From Mycolicibacterium tusciae (GTDB lineage: Bacteria > Actinomycetota > Actinomycetes > Mycobacteriales > Mycobacteriaceae), in assembly GCF_002086795.1 (NCBI RefSeq), contig NZ_MVIM01000003.1:496001-560000 (forward strand): 64,000 bases of DNA. The letters are read 5' to 3'. Made by a program: the position numbers and the translations under genes. A model generated the notes under the pieces. The model was not told where the DNA came from, searched no databases, and saw nothing but the letters and a program-made list of their open reading frames with translations. Numbering within the stretch: position 1 is the first letter of the stretch; the number at the start of each line of letters is the position of its first letter. Of this stretch, positions 9,654 through 19,405 are shown in pieces.

Positions 9654-10340
9654 CTAGGTGTCGTACTCGTCGCGCTTACGTGGCCAATCGGAGAAGTCGT
9701 CACCGCGCCCCTTCGGCGCACGGTCGAGCAACTGCCACGTCGCGTTCAACGCCTCGGTGCCACGGTCGTACGTCGAATACGTATGGAAGACGGTGCCGTC
9801 CTGCAGCGCGAAGCAACTCAGCGCCATCAGCTCCATCACGTCGAGCATGCTGCCGCCGCCCGGGCCGGGATCGCGCCGCGGCGTCGGAACATACATGTGC
9901 TCGAAGAAGTCGGCGTCGAAGTCGCTGGCACCGGACGACACCCACTCCACGTCCCAGCCCATCCGCTCCTTGTACGCGGTGAGGACCGGCAGCGGCGAGC
10001 GCGACGCGAGCAGAAACGTCACATCCCGGTGCGCCAGATGCGGCACGGCGCCGACCAGGTTGTCCGTTTCGAACGTGCACCCCGGGCAGCCCTCCGGCGT
10101 CTTGGGCCCGTGCATGAAGTGCCGCACGATCAACTGCGACCGGCCGTCGAACAACTCGGCGAGCGTGCGCTGGCCGGCCGACGTGTCGAATACGTACTCC
10201 TTGTCGACCGGCACCCAGGGCAGTTGTTGCCGCGCCCGCGCAAGCTCGGTCGCTCGACGCGTCAGCTCCTTCTCGTCGGCCAACTGTCGCTCATAGGCTG
10301 CCCGCCACTGTTCGCGCGTCCCGACCGCGTGCGTTGTCAT
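9654..10340 (-). CDS. DUF899 thioredoxin-fold protein
   Basis: A 228-residue protein of the DUF899 family (predicted dithiol-disulfide oxidoreductase-like). It carries a CxxC pair in EGCPGCTFETDNLVG (about residues 76-90), the family signature region LIVRHFMHGP just before it, and the TWQLLDRAPKGRG stretch near the C-terminus. Function in the cell is unknown; a peroxiredoxin/thioredoxin-like redox role is only suggested by the fold. ATG 10340 is supported by purine-rich GGAGGCGAGGAG upstream. It lies between a lipase and tmk, on the opposite strand to both, and looks like an insertion into the conserved sahH-tmk order. Confidence 0.85.
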   Translation of the reverse strand: MTTHAVGTREQWRAAYERQLADEKELTRRATELARARQQLPWVPVDKEYVFDTSAGQRTLAELFDGRSQLIVRHFMHGPKTPEGCPGCTFETDNLVGAVPHLAHRDVTFLLASRSPLPVLTAYKERMGWDVEWVSSGASDFDADFFEHMYVPTPRRDPGPGGGSMLDVMELMALSCFALQDGTVFHTYSTYDRGTEALNATWQLLDRAPKGRGDDFSDWPRKRDEYDT

Positions 10341-10418
10341 CGCGTCATTCTCCTCGCCTCCGATGGGTCTTCGGTGTAGACCGTCGGCCCCGGCGAAACT
10401 CACCGTTACGCTCGCTGC

Positions 10419-11045
10419 GTGCTCATCGTGATCGAAGGTGTCGACGGCGCCGGCAAGCGCACGCTGACCAACGGTCTGCGCACCGCGTTCGAGGGCGCCC
10501 GAAAGACCGTCACCACCCTGGCCTTTCCGCGCTACCACGAATCGATCACCGCCGACCTCGCCGCCGAGGCCCTGCACGGCGCCCACGGCGACCTCGCCGA
10601 GTCGGTCCATGCGATGGCCGTGCTGTTCGCCCTCGACCGTGCCGGTGCCAAAGCCGAGATCGCTCGACTCGCCGACACCTACGATGTGGTGATCCTCGAC
10701 CGCTACGTCGCCTCCAACGCGGCCTACAGCGCGGCCCGGCTGCACCAGGGCGCCGACGGTGAGGTCGTCGGATGGGTGCGCGACCTCGAGTACGGCCGCC
10801 TCCAGCTGCCCAAGCCCGACGCCCAGATCCTGCTGGCGGTGCCGATCGAGCTCGCCGCCGCACGCGCCGACCACCGTGCCCGCGAGGAAGCCGACCGCGC
10901 GAAGGACGCCTACGAGCGCGACGACGGCCTCCAGCGCCGCACCGGGCAGGTCTACGCCGAGCTGGCCGCCGCGAACTGGTGTGGGCAGTGGAAAATCGTC
11001 CCCCCGGAAGTCGATGCCGCGAAGCTGGCCGCAGAGCTGTCGTGA
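10419..11045 (+). CDS. tmk: thymidylate kinase
   Basis: A 208-residue nucleotide kinase that phosphorylates dTMP to dTDP. The P-loop is EGVDGAGKRTL (residues 6-16), with Lys13; the DRYVASN motif (about residues 94-100) and the arginine-rich LID near residues 145-155 (ADHRAREEADRAKDAYERDD) follow. GTG 10419 has no Shine-Dalgarno but TACGCT (10407-10412) lies 6 nt upstream, the spacing expected for a leaderless message. It precedes mtrA, as in M. tuberculosis (Rv3247c), with a 60-nt hairpin between them. Confidence 0.96.
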   Translation: MLIVIEGVDGAGKRTLTNGLRTAFEGARKTVTTLAFPRYHESITADLAAEALHGAHGDLAESVHAMAVLFALDRAGAKAEIARLADTYDVVILDRYVASNAAYSAARLHQGADGEVVGWVRDLEYGRLQLPKPDAQILLAVPIELAAARADHRAREEADRAKDAYERDDGLQRRTGQVYAELAAANWCGQWKIVPPEVDAAKLAAELS

Positions 11046-11066
11046 CGGGCTGAAGCACCTCGCGGA

Positions 11067-11126
11067 GTGTGCGCTCAGATCGCGAATCCGCCCCCGATCA
11101 CGCCCAATCGCGATCTGAATGCACAC
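11067..11126. repeat. long hairpin between tmk and mtrA
   Basis: GTGTGC-GC-TCAGATCGCGA (11067-11085) pairs with TCGCGATCTGA-AT-GCACAC (11108-11126): 11 plus 6 perfect pairs around a 2x2 internal loop and a 22-nt C-rich loop. There is no U-tract. A near copy of the right arm, ATCGCGATCTGgtgACACC, occurs again at 11172-11190, directly before the mtrA start. Confidence 0.65.
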
Positions 11127-11190
11127 CAGAGCCGGTCAACACGCAAAACGCGCGTGTGGTAGCCAGGGTTTATCGCGATCTGGTGACACC

Positions 11191-11877
11191 ATGGACTCCA
11201 TGAGGCAAAGGATTCTGGTTGTCGATGACGACCCTTCGCTCGCCGAGATGCTGACCATCGTGCTGCGCGGGGAGGGCTTCGACACCGCGGTCATCGGTGA
11301 CGGCACCCAAGCGCTGACCGCGGTCCGCGAACTGCGGCCCGACCTGGTGCTGCTCGACCTGATGCTGCCCGGCATGAACGGCATCGATGTGTGCCGCGTT
11401 CTGCGCGCGGACTCCGGGGTGCCGATCGTCATGCTGACGGCCAAGACCGACACCGTCGACGTCGTCCTCGGCCTGGAGTCCGGCGCCGACGACTACGTGA
11501 TGAAACCGTTCAAGCCGAAGGAACTGGTCGCTCGCGTGCGCGCCCGCCTTCGCCGCAACGAGGACGAGCCCGCCGAGATGCTGTCGATCGCCGACGTGGA
11601 CATCGACGTGCCTGCTCACAAGGTCACCCGACTGGGAGAGCAGATCTCCCTGACGCCGCTGGAGTTCGACCTCTTGGTGGCGTTGGCGCGCAAACCGCGG
11701 CAGGTGTTTACTCGAGATGTGCTGCTTGAACAGGTGTGGGGGTACCGGCACCCGGCGGACACTCGTTTGGTGAACGTGCATGTCCAGCGTTTGCGGGCCA
11801 AAGTTGAAAAGGACCCGGAGAATCCGCAGGTGGTGTTGACCGTTCGAGGAGTGGGGTATAAGGCCGGACCTCCGTGA
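11191..11877 (+). CDS. mtrA: response regulator MtrA
   Basis: A 228-residue OmpR-class response regulator of the essential MtrAB system, which links cell division, DNA replication and the envelope. The receiver domain has Asp13/Asp14 and the phosphorylated Asp56 (LLDLMLPG), plus the Thr (MLTAKTD) and Lys (KPFKPKE) switch residues. The winged-helix DNA-binding domain fills residues 130-225. The sequence is almost identical to M. tuberculosis MtrA, and the start at 11191 gives the same length. An in-frame ATG at 11119 exists but would add residues that the family lacks. The stop overlaps the mtrB start. Confidence 0.98.
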   Translation: MDSMRQRILVVDDDPSLAEMLTIVLRGEGFDTAVIGDGTQALTAVRELRPDLVLLDLMLPGMNGIDVCRVLRADSGVPIVMLTAKTDTVDVVLGLESGADDYVMKPFKPKELVARVRARLRRNEDEPAEMLSIADVDIDVPAHKVTRLGEQISLTPLEFDLLVALARKPRQVFTRDVLLEQVWGYRHPADTRLVNVHVQRLRAKVEKDPENPQVVLTVRGVGYKAGPP

Positions 11878-13511
11878 TCTGGAGCTCGCGAAGGCGCATC
11901 CATCGGCGTTCGGCACCACTTGTACGCGGATTGGGCGCGCTGGGTCGAGCGATGGGTCTCGCCTGGCGGCGCTCCCTGCAGCTGCGCGTCGTCACCTTGA
12001 CGCTGGGCCTGTCACTAGCCGTCATCCTGGCCCTGGGCTTCGTGTTGACCAGCCAGATCACCGACCGCATCCTCGAGGTGAAGGTGCGGGCCGCCACCGA
12101 GGAGATCGACCGGGCACGTGGCACCGTCAGCGGCATCGTCGGCGGCGAGGAAACGCGCTCGCTCGACAGCAGCCTGCAGCTGGCCCGGAACACCCTGATC
12201 GACCGCACCGCCGACGCGGGTCCCGGCCTCGCCGGCGCCTTCGACGCGGTGCTCGTCGTGCCCGGCGACGGACCCCGAGCCGCCACTGCGGCGGGTCCGG
12301 TGCAGCAGGTGCCGAACGCGCTGCGTGAGTTCGTGAAGGCCGGCCAGGTCAGCTACCAGTACGCGACCGTCAACACCGAGGGCTTCTCCGGCCCGGCCCT
12401 GATCATCGGCAGTCCGACGTCCTCGCCGGTCGCCAATCTCGAGCTGTACCTGATCTTTCCGCTGAACAACGAGGAGTCCACCATCGCGCTGGTGCGCGGC
12501 ACGATGGCAACCGGCGCCGTCGTGCTGCTCTTCCTGCTGGCCGTGATCGCCCTCGTGGTGGCCCGGCAGATCGTGCTGCCCGTGCGGTCGGCCTCGCGGA
12601 TCGCCGAGCGATTCGCCGAAGGGCACCTGACCGAACGCATGCCGGTGCGCGGCGAGGACGACATGGCGCGGCTGGCCGTGTCGTTCAACGACATGGCCGA
12701 AAGCCTGCACCGGCAGATCACTTCACTGGAAGAGTTCGGCAACCTGCAGCGGCGGTTCACCTCCGACGTCAGCCACGAACTGCGCACCCCGCTCACGACG
12801 GTCCGGATGGCCGCCGACCTCATCCACGACCACAGCGACGACCTCGACCCGGCGCTGCGCCGTTCGACGGAGTTGATGGTCAGCGAACTCGACCGCTTCG
12901 AGACGCTGCTCAACGACCTGCTGGAAATCTCGCGTCACGACGCCGGTGTCGCCGAGCTGAGCGTCGAGGCGGTCGATCTGCGCGCGACGGTGCAGAGCGC
13001 GCTCGACAACGTCGGCCACCTGGCCGCCGACGCCGAGATCGAGCTGATCGTCGACATGCCCACCGAGGACGTCATCGCCGAGGTCGACCCGCGCCGGGTC
13101 GAGCGCATCCTGCGCAACCTCATCGCCAACGCCATCGATCACGCCGAGCACAAGCCGGTGCGCATCAGGATGGGCGTCGACGAAGACACCGTGGCCGTCA
13201 CGGTGCGCGACTACGGCATCGGGTTGCGACCGGGCGAGGAGAAGCTGGTGTTCAGCAGGTTTTGGCGCTCGGACCCGTCGCGCGTGCGCCGCTCCGGCGG
13301 CACCGGCCTAGGCCTGGCCATCAGCATCGAGGACGCCCGGTTGCACCAGGGGCGGCTGGAGGCGTGGGGCGAGCCCGGCAAGGGCGCCTGTTTCCGGCTC
13401 ACCTTGCCGCTGGTGCGCGGCCACAAGGTCACCACGAGCCCGCTTCCGTTGAAACCCGTTGAGCCCGACCGTCCTCCGCGGCGCTCGACTCGGGAAACGG
13501 AAACTGTGTGA
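11874..13511 (+). CDS. mtrB: sensor histidine kinase MtrB
   Basis: A 545-residue membrane kinase. TM1 is at about residues 38-60, an extracytoplasmic sensor domain follows to about 205, then TM2 ([20 protein letters not shown]) and a HAMP domain. The HisKA box is [13 protein letters not shown] with the phospho-acceptor His near residue 301; the ATPase domain has the N-box NLIANAIDH, the DYGIGL motif and [10 protein letters not shown]. It phosphorylates MtrA and is known to be recruited to the septum. GTG 11874 overlaps the mtrA stop, and the gene's own stop overlaps lpqB, so the three proteins are co-translated. Confidence 0.98.
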   Translation: MIWSSRRRIHRRSAPLVRGLGALGRAMGLAWRRSLQLRVVTLTLGLSLAVILALGFVLTSQITDRILEVKVRAATEEIDRARGTVSGIVGGEETRSLDSSLQLARNTLIDRTADAGPGLAGAFDAVLVVPGDGPRAATAAGPVQQVPNALREFVKAGQVSYQYATVNTEGFSGPALIIGSPTSSPVANLELYLIFPLNNEESTIALVRGTMATGAVVLLFLLAVIALVVARQIVLPVRSASRIAERFAEGHLTERMPVRGEDDMARLAVSFNDMAESLHRQITSLEEFGNLQRRFTSDVSHELRTPLTTVRMAADLIHDHSDDLDPALRRSTELMVSELDRFETLLNDLLEISRHDAGVAELSVEAVDLRATVQSALDNVGHLAADAEIELIVDMPTEDVIAEVDPRRVERILRNLIANAIDHAEHKPVRIRMGVDEDTVAVTVRDYGIGLRPGEEKLVFSRFWRSDPSRVRRSGGTGLGLAISIEDARLHQGRLEAWGEPGKGACFRLTLPLVRGHKVTTSPLPLKPVEPDRPPRRSTRETETV

Positions 13512-15292
13512 AGCGCCAAGACCTGATTGCGCACTATGCGCGCGGTCTCGCTGCTGTCTTGATGCTGGGCTTCGTCGTCACCGGCTGTGCAGGAGTGCCC
13601 AGTTCATCGTCACCGCAGGCGATCGGCACCGTCGACCGGCCCGCGCCGCCGAGCCTGCCCAAGCCCACGCCCGGCATGGATCCCGACGTGCTGTTGCGGG
13701 AATTCCTCAAGGCCACCGCCGACCCCGCCAACCGCCATCTGGCGGCGCGGCAGTTCCTCACCGAATCGGGTTCCAGCGCATGGGATGACGCGGGCAGCGC
13801 GCTGCTGATCGACAACGTCGTGTTCACCGAAACCCGGGGTCCGGATCGCGTGACGGTGCGCATGCGCGCCGACATTCTGGGGTCGCTGTCGGACCTGGGT
13901 GTGTTCGAGACCGATGAGGGGGCGCTGCCGGACCCGGGACCGATCGAATTGGTGAAGACGTCCGGCGGTTGGCGTATCGACAAGCTGCCCAACGGGGTTT
14001 TCCTTGACTGGCAACAGTTTCAGGCCACCTACAAACGCAACACCCTTTACTTCGCCGACCCGACGGGCAGCACCGTCGTCCCCGATCCGCGCTACGTCGC
14101 GGTGTCCGACCCTGACCAGTTGGCCACCGAACTGGTCAGCAAGCTGATCGCCGGACCGCGTCCGGAACTGGCCAAGAGTGTGCGCAACCTGCTGGGGCCG
14201 CCGCTGAAGCTGCGCGGACCGGTGACCCGCGCGGACGGCGGCAAGGCGGGCGTCGGCCGCGGCTACGGTGGCGCGCGAATCGACCTGGAAAACCTGTCGA
14301 CCACCGACCCGCACAGTCGCCAACTGCTTGCGGCGCAGATCATTTGGACGCTGTCGCGCGCCGGCATCAACGGGCCGTACGTGATCACCGCCGATGGCGC
14401 CGCACTCGACGACCGCTTCGCCAACGGCTGGGAGACCTCCGATGTGGCGGCAACCGACCCGGGGGCATTCCCGGGTGCGGCGGCAGGCCTGCACGGATTG
14501 ATGGGCGGGTCGCTGGTGTTCCTGGACGGAACCCGCACGCCGCGTGTTCCAGGAGCATTCGGCGCGACGCCCAACCAGACGTCGGCGGCGATATCGCGGA
14601 CCGGACAGAACGTGGCGTCGATCGTGACCTTGCGCGCGGGCGCCCCCGACATGGCGTCGTCGTTGTGGCTCGGTCCATTGGGCGGCAACGCCTCGCAGGC
14701 GCTGGACGGCCGCAATCTGTCGCGCCCCAGTTGGGCGCTCGACGACGCCGTCTGGGTCGTGGTCGACGGCAACAACGTGGTCCGCGTCATTCAGGACGCA
14801 TCCGGTCAACCGGCGCGCATACCCGTCGACTCCACGCCCGTGTCGTCCCGGTTTCCCGGGGCGATCCGGGAACTGCAACTGTCGCGGGACGGCACCCGCG
14901 CCGCGATGGTCATCGACGGTCAGGTCATCATGGCCGGGGTGGAGCAGACACCCGGTGGGGGATACGCGTTGACGTATCCGCGCCGACTCGGGTACGGGCT
15001 GCGAAACACCGTCGTCTCCCTGTCCTGGCGCACAGGTGACGACATCGTCGTCAGCCGCACGGATCCGCAGCATCCGGTTTCTTACGTGAACCTCGACGGC
15101 GTCAACTCCGACGGACCCAGCCGTAACCTGCTGATGCCGGTCACCACCGTCGCGGCGAACCCGTCGACGGTCTACGTCGCCGATGAGCGCGGCGTGCTGC
15201 AGCTGACGGGTTCTGCGGCCGACAACGATCCGGTGTGGTCTGAGGTGCGGCCGCTGATGGTGCCCGGCGCGCAACCGGTGCTACCTGGCTGA
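13508..15292 (+). CDS. lpqB: lipoprotein LpqB, MtrAB accessory
   Basis: A 594-residue lipoprotein with a signal peptide and lipobox VTGC (Cys27). A GerMN-type domain lies in the N-terminal half, and a beta-propeller-like LpqB domain fills the C-terminal half (repeated [22 protein letters not shown] type blades). Family members bind the outer part of MtrB and modulate MtrA phosphorylation. The GTG overlaps the mtrB stop (GTGA), completing the conserved mtrA-mtrB-lpqB operon. Length agrees with the family (about 580-600). Confidence 0.96.
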   Translation: MKRQDLIAHYARGLAAVLMLGFVVTGCAGVPSSSSPQAIGTVDRPAPPSLPKPTPGMDPDVLLREFLKATADPANRHLAARQFLTESGSSAWDDAGSALLIDNVVFTETRGPDRVTVRMRADILGSLSDLGVFETDEGALPDPGPIELVKTSGGWRIDKLPNGVFLDWQQFQATYKRNTLYFADPTGSTVVPDPRYVAVSDPDQLATELVSKLIAGPRPELAKSVRNLLGPPLKLRGPVTRADGGKAGVGRGYGGARIDLENLSTTDPHSRQLLAAQIIWTLSRAGINGPYVITADGAALDDRFANGWETSDVAATDPGAFPGAAAGLHGLMGGSLVFLDGTRTPRVPGAFGATPNQTSAAISRTGQNVASIVTLRAGAPDMASSLWLGPLGGNASQALDGRNLSRPSWALDDAVWVVVDGNNVVRVIQDASGQPARIPVDSTPVSSRFPGAIRELQLSRDGTRAAMVIDGQVIMAGVEQTPGGGYALTYPRRLGYGLRNTVVSLSWRTGDDIVVSRTDPQHPVSYVNLDGVNSDGPSRNLLMPVTTVAANPSTVYVADERGVLQLTGSAADNDPVWSEVRPLMVPGAQPVLPG

Positions 15293-15387
15293 CCATCTGT
15301 TGAAGTTGCACTGAACCATCTGCTCTCGACTCCCGTTGTGCTGACGAACCGGCGCTAGAAGCGTTGGCCGACAGCCAAGGAGAGACG

Positions 15388-16032
15388 ATGAAAGTTCGTG
15401 GTCCACTGGTCACCCTCAGCGCGGTCGCGGTGTTGGGTGCCGGCCTCTTGTTCGCCAACATCACCCAGGAGCAGGCGTCGGTGGTGACCGGCACGCCGGT
15501 GGCCGCGCCGCCGGCGACGACAACCATCACCGCCTCGCCTGCGCCCGCCTCGCCCACGTTCCCGGCCAAGGCGGACTACGTCGCCAAGATCCCGACCGCC
15601 AAGGGTGTCATCACCTTGGATATCGCCGTGGAGGGCGACAAGGCCGTCGCCTATGCCTGTGACGGCAACGCGATCGAATCGTGGATGCGAGGCCCAGCGC
15701 TCAACGGCACCGTCAGCCTGACGAGCAAGGACAAGACCGGCCGACTCGAGGGACGCCTGGACGGCACGGCGGTCGTCGGAACCCTCTGGATCGGCGCGAA
15801 GAAGTGGGACTTCACCGCAGAACCCGCGCAATCACCCGCCGGACTGTACGTATACGAGCAGGACGGGGTCCGCAGCAGCTGGATCGTGGATACGTCGGGC
15901 AAGGCGTCCGGCGTGCTCCGGCGAGACGATGGATCGACAGCGCCCGCTCCGGGGTTGGCGGCCGACGGCAGCGCGATCATCGACGGGAACACGGTCATCG
16001 CGGAACGGGTGGGGGGCAGCAGCGATGTCTGA
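15388..16032 (+). CDS. membrane-anchored extracytoplasmic protein of the Rieske cassette, unknown function
   Basis: A 214-residue protein with one N-terminal hydrophobic segment (about residues 5-25) and no lipobox, followed by an Ala/Pro/Thr linker (residues 33-60) and a globular domain of about 150 residues. I do not recognise the domain; there is one Cys (YACDG), so no metal or heme motif is seen. AAGGAGAG lies about 4 nt before the ATG. It is the first gene of a tight cassette with a DUF6529-like membrane protein (8-nt overlap) and a Rieske lipoprotein, which suggests that it is an extracytoplasmic partner of an electron-transfer unit. It lies between lpqB and the DUF2252 gene. Confidence 0.8.
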   Translation: MKVRGPLVTLSAVAVLGAGLLFANITQEQASVVTGTPVAAPPATTTITASPAPASPTFPAKADYVAKIPTAKGVITLDIAVEGDKAVAYACDGNAIESWMRGPALNGTVSLTSKDKTGRLEGRLDGTAVVGTLWIGAKKWDFTAEPAQSPAGLYVYEQDGVRSSWIVDTSGKASGVLRRDDGSTAPAPGLAADGSAIIDGNTVIAERVGGSSDV

Positions 16033-16594
16033 ATCGCTCGACACAGAGCGGATCACGGCGTCGCGGGGCGACGCGGCGGTGTTGACCGCCGTCCTGATCG
16101 GCTCGCTCGTCGCCGTCGGGCTCGGCGTATTCGGCAAAATCCATGAGCCCCAGTTCTTTTCGGTGAACGTGGCGGGTTTCTCCAGTGGCACGGCGGTGAA
16201 GGCGTGGCTGGGGACGCTCGCCGTGGTTCTCGCGCTGTTCCAGCTTGCGTCTGCCTTCGTGATGTACCGACTGATTCCCGGCGGCAGGGCACCCGCGTGG
16301 ATCAGCATCGCGCATGTGTGGTCGGGGCGGCTGGCGGTGCTGGCCAGCGTTCCCGTCGCCGTGCACTGCCTGTACGCCCTGGGATTCGCCGAGACCGACA
16401 GTCGTGTGCTGTTCCACTCGCTGTTCGGATGCTTGTTCTACGGCGTCTTTGTCACCAAGATGATGTTGCTGACCCGCAAAGGCCTCCGCGGCTGGGTGAT
16501 CCCGATCGCGGGCGGGTTGCTGTTCTTCGTTCTCGTATACGTCTGGTTGACCTCAGCCCTTTGGTTCTTCCAGACCAGCGGAATCACGTTCTAG
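16025..16594 (+). CDS. DUF6529-like integral membrane protein (cytochrome b561-like?)
   Basis: A 189-residue protein with five predicted membrane segments. Histidines sit in or next to the segments: [18 protein letters not shown] and VLFHSLFG (about residues 98, 117 and 134). His residues spaced along such helices are compatible with heme b, as in cytochrome b561-type proteins, but no family signature proves it. The ATG overlaps the end of the upstream gene and a Rieske lipoprotein follows 14 nt downstream. The setting suggests a membrane electron carrier between quinol or a cytosolic donor and an extracytoplasmic Rieske protein. That function is inference. Confidence 0.8.
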   Translation: MSESLDTERITASRGDAAVLTAVLIGSLVAVGLGVFGKIHEPQFFSVNVAGFSSGTAVKAWLGTLAVVLALFQLASAFVMYRLIPGGRAPAWISIAHVWSGRLAVLASVPVAVHCLYALGFAETDSRVLFHSLFGCLFYGVFVTKMMLLTRKGLRGWVIPIAGGLLFFVLVYVWLTSALWFFQTSGITF

Positions 16595-16608
16595 TGGAAA
16601 GGCTTTCT

Positions 16609-17061
16609 ATGTCACTCACAGACTTGCGCATCCCACGGCAGAAGGTACTGATCGGGGCCGGCGTAGGACTGCTCGCGTCGGTACTCGCCGCCTGCTCGAC
16701 CTACGGTAAGAATCCGGAGGCGTCCGGTGACACCGCGACGACGACCGCTGCGCCGACGACGGGCGGTACGGCCCCGGAACAGAACAAGGCGATCGCCAAG
16801 ACATCGGAGGTGCCGGTCGGGTCGGGGCTCATCGTCGGCGACGTCGTCGTCACCCAGGCGGCGGCAGGGGACTTCAAGGGGTTCTCGTCGACCTGCACAC
16901 ATGCCGGATGCACGGTGAACGAAGTGGCCGACGGCACCATCAACTGCCCGTGCCACGGCAGCAAGTTCAATTTGGACGGCTCCGTTGCCGCCGGGCCGGC
17001 GACGAAACCGCTTGCGTCACAGCCCGTCACGGTCCAGGGGGATTCGATCGTTCTGGGCTGA
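16609..17061 (+). CDS. Rieske [2Fe-2S] lipoprotein
   Basis: A 150-residue exported lipoprotein. The signal sequence contains two Arg-like basic positions (RIPRQK) and ends in the lipobox LAAC (Cys29), followed by a Thr/Gly/Pro linker. The Rieske domain has both cluster-binding boxes, CTHAGC (residues about 101-106) and CPCHGS (about 119-124), with two Cys and two His ligands and the extra disulfide cysteines. This is the small, single-domain type of arsenite oxidase-like or QcrA-like fold, without transmembrane helices. ATG is preceded by GGAAAGG. It closes the three-gene cassette; the partner oxidase or dehydrogenase is not encoded here. Confidence 0.92.
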   Translation: MSLTDLRIPRQKVLIGAGVGLLASVLAACSTYGKNPEASGDTATTTAAPTTGGTAPEQNKAIAKTSEVPVGSGLIVGDVVVTQAAAGDFKGFSSTCTHAGCTVNEVADGTINCPCHGSKFNLDGSVAAGPATKPLASQPVTVQGDSIVLG

Positions 17062-17080
17062 CCGCCCGACGAACGCGGGT

Positions 17081-18388
17081 CTAGGTGGACGTGACTCCGG
17101 GAATGCGTCCCTCCCGGAACGCCTCGACGAAATGGCGATGGTCATCGCGGACCGTCGCGGCGTACTCCAGACCGAAGGAAACCATGTCGTCGACGAATTC
17201 GTCGTCGCGGTCGGCGATCACGTCGACGATCGCTTCTTCGGTCTGGAACGACACGAGCTCCTGGTCGCTGTCGGCATCGCCGACGCAGTGCACCTTGGCG
17301 ACCGCGCGCCCGAGCTGGTCGATCACCTCGGTCAGTTCGTCGGGTTCGGTCAGCTCCGACCAATCCAGGTCGGACTCGTACGGCGACAGTTCGGCGACGA
17401 CGAAACCGACACCGTCGATTTCGGTGTAGCCGAGCAGGGGATCGGCATGCGCCTGCAAAGCACGCTGGGACACGGCGGTGCGGTGGCCTTGATGCTTGAA
17501 GTAGTTGTGCACCGCCTCGTCGTCGACAACACGGCTCGGCGCGGCGACGTTGCCCTGCTTCATCGACAGGACGATGTCGTTGTCGAGAGCCTGGTTGAAC
17601 CCTTCGATCAGCACGTTGTAACTCGGCAACCCTGCGCTGCCGATCCCGAACCCCGTTCTGCCGACGATGTCCTTGACGTCATAGGCCACTTCCCGGAACC
17701 GCTTCGATTCAGGGATGGTGTCCTGGTAGGCCTCGAACGCGGCCTCCACTTTCGCGTATTCAGCGTCGTCAAGTCGGCGTACGCCGTGGGACTCTCGGAA
17801 CCGGCGATCCGATTCGTCGACGCGGGTCATCCGGTCGAGCATCTTGTCACGCGTTGACAGCCGGGCGTCCTGCAACGCCGTCAGCACGGCGCCGCGCGCG
17901 GTTTCCAGGTTCAGCGAAAAGGCCGCATCGTCGTCGGTCTGAAGGAACCAGCGCACCTGATCGAGATACGACGAGGCGAACGTCGTGATCAGATCGCGAA
18001 TGGCCTCGTCGGACAGTGCCTTCTGCCAACACATCAACGCGACACTGGCAGCGAACCGCTGCAGGTCCCAGGTGAAATGGCCGACGAACGCCTCGTCGAA
18101 GTCGTTGACGTCGAAAATGAGAACCCCGGCGCCGTCCATGTAGGTGCCGAAGTTCTCGGCGTGCAGGTCACCCTGGATCCACACGCGCGAGGTCCGCTCG
18201 TCGGCCCACCTGTCCTCTCGGTCTGCGACGTCGGCATAAAACACGCACGCGCTCCCGCGATAGAAGGCGAACGGCTCAGCCGCCATCTTCCGGAACTTGG
18301 TTCGGAACGCGTCGGGATCGGCCTTCATCAGGTCCGAAAACGCCTCGACGAGGCAGTTGACGATGACTGATTCCCTTTCGTCCTGCAT
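17081..18388 (-). CDS. DUF2252 family protein (kinase-like fold)
   Basis: A 435-residue cytosolic protein of DUF2252. The signature residues are WIQGDLHAENFGTY (about 70-83) and LIFDVNDFDEAFVGHFTWDL (about 90-109), which resemble the HGDLHxxN catalytic loop and DxD metal site of aminoglycoside phosphotransferase/HipA-like kinases. No substrate is known for the family. Length is typical. It converges on the Rieske gene and diverges from comF across about 50 bp. M. tuberculosis appears to lack it at this site, so it is probably an accessory gene in the lpqB-comF interval. Confidence 0.87.
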   Translation of the reverse strand: MQDERESVIVNCLVEAFSDLMKADPDAFRTKFRKMAAEPFAFYRGSACVFYADVADREDRWADERTSRVWIQGDLHAENFGTYMDGAGVLIFDVNDFDEAFVGHFTWDLQRFAASVALMCWQKALSDEAIRDLITTFASSYLDQVRWFLQTDDDAAFSLNLETARGAVLTALQDARLSTRDKMLDRMTRVDESDRRFRESHGVRRLDDAEYAKVEAAFEAYQDTIPESKRFREVAYDVKDIVGRTGFGIGSAGLPSYNVLIEGFNQALDNDIVLSMKQGNVAAPSRVVDDEAVHNYFKHQGHRTAVSQRALQAHADPLLGYTEIDGVGFVVAELSPYESDLDWSELTEPDELTEVIDQLGRAVAKVHCVGDADSDQELVSFQTEEAIVDVIADRDDEFVDDMVSFGLEYAATVRDDHRHFVEAFREGRIPGVTST

Positions 18389-18441
18389 GGGAGGAGGAGT
18401 ACCCCAAAACAGATGTCACCGATCCCCGCCACACTGCGGTC

Positions 18442-19080
18442 ATGCTCGACCTGGTCCTGCCGCTGGAGTGCGGCGGCTGCGGCGCGCGCTCGACGCGGTG
18501 GTGCGACGCCTGCGCCAAAGACCTGGCAGTCAAGCCCGACGAACCGCACCTCGTCAGCCCTCGCGCCGACCCCGGCATACCCATCTTCTCGCTCGGCCGC
18601 TACGCAGGCGCACGTCGCCAAGCGATCGTCGCCGTCAAGGAGCATGGCCGCGCCGACCTTCTCGCTCCGCTCGCCGGTGCGCTCGGCGCGGGGCTGGATC
18701 ACATGCTGACCTGGGGTGTCGTCGGCACGCCGCTCACCGTGGTGCCCGCACCGACACGCCGGTGGGCGGCCAGGCGGCGCGGCGGGGACCCCGTCACCCG
18801 CGTCGCCCTTGCCGCGATCTCCGGACGGCCCGAAGTCACCGTGGTTCCGGCGCTGCGCACGCGAGCCTTCGTCGCCGATTCCGCAGGCCTGTCCAGCGCC
18901 GACCGCCAGCGCAACATCGCAGGCCGGGTGAAGCTGGTACGCCCCGTCGGTCTCATGACAGGGGACGTCGTGATCGTCGACGATGTCGTGACGACGGGCG
19001 CGACCGCGCGTGAATCGGTCCGCGTCCTGCACCGCGCCGGCGTAGCTGTGGCGGCGGTGCTGGCTATCGCCAACGCTTGA
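18442..19080 (+). CDS. ComF-family phosphoribosyltransferase-like protein
   Basis: A 212-residue protein with an N-terminal zinc-finger-like cysteine cluster (CGGCGARSTRWCDAC, residues 10-24) and a type I phosphoribosyltransferase fold with the PRPP loop VVIVDDVVTTGATARES (about residues 176-192). ComF proteins take part in DNA uptake in competent bacteria; in mycobacteria the role is not defined. It corresponds to Rv3242c, between lpqB and the ribosome hibernation gene. The family is widespread and the length is normal. Confidence 0.9.
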   Translation: MLDLVLPLECGGCGARSTRWCDACAKDLAVKPDEPHLVSPRADPGIPIFSLGRYAGARRQAIVAVKEHGRADLLAPLAGALGAGLDHMLTWGVVGTPLTVVPAPTRRWAARRRGGDPVTRVALAAISGRPEVTVVPALRTRAFVADSAGLSSADRQRNIAGRVKLVRPVGLMTGDVVIVDDVVTTGATARESVRVLHRAGVAVAAVLAIANA

Positions 19081-19405
19081 CCGCCCGTGGTGACGGTCCC
19101 GGTAATTACTTCGGCATCAAGGGGATGTGAAGAACTGAAAACAGGTCCTGAAAACTCAGTGCATTTTGTGGCACGACCGGGTGAACACGGACTACCGTCG
19201 GGTTCAACCACCCGTGAATGCCTCACGGCGGCGCATCACCAACCGGCGCCGGCATCGCCCACCAGCGGTAGGAGGTGAGTAGACGACACCTTGCACCGGC
19301 GGGCCGCGACTAAGGCATGAGACATGCAGGTCCCCTCGGCGCGTATCCACATCCAGCCGGGCACGCTGACGCGTGCGGACGCGAAAGAGAAACGAGTTGC
19401 CAAGT
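19081..19405 (+). other. 325-nt gap: probable long leader of the hibernation factor gene
   Basis: I see no convincing gene here. It holds a tandem CTGAAAAC (19134-19141 and 19148-19155), a weak GGGTGAAC/GTTCAACC inverted pattern (19180-19209), and a strong AGGAGG (19270-19275) that could start a 12-codon leader peptide (GTG 19275 to TAA). Stress-sigma promoters would be expected for hpf, but I could not identify one with confidence. Confidence 0.4.

Noticed and set aside
15292..15322. Direct repeat ACCATCTG after lpqB (23-nt period)
   Set aside because: Eight bases only, one copy overlaps the end of lpqB; could be chance and no promoter context supports it.
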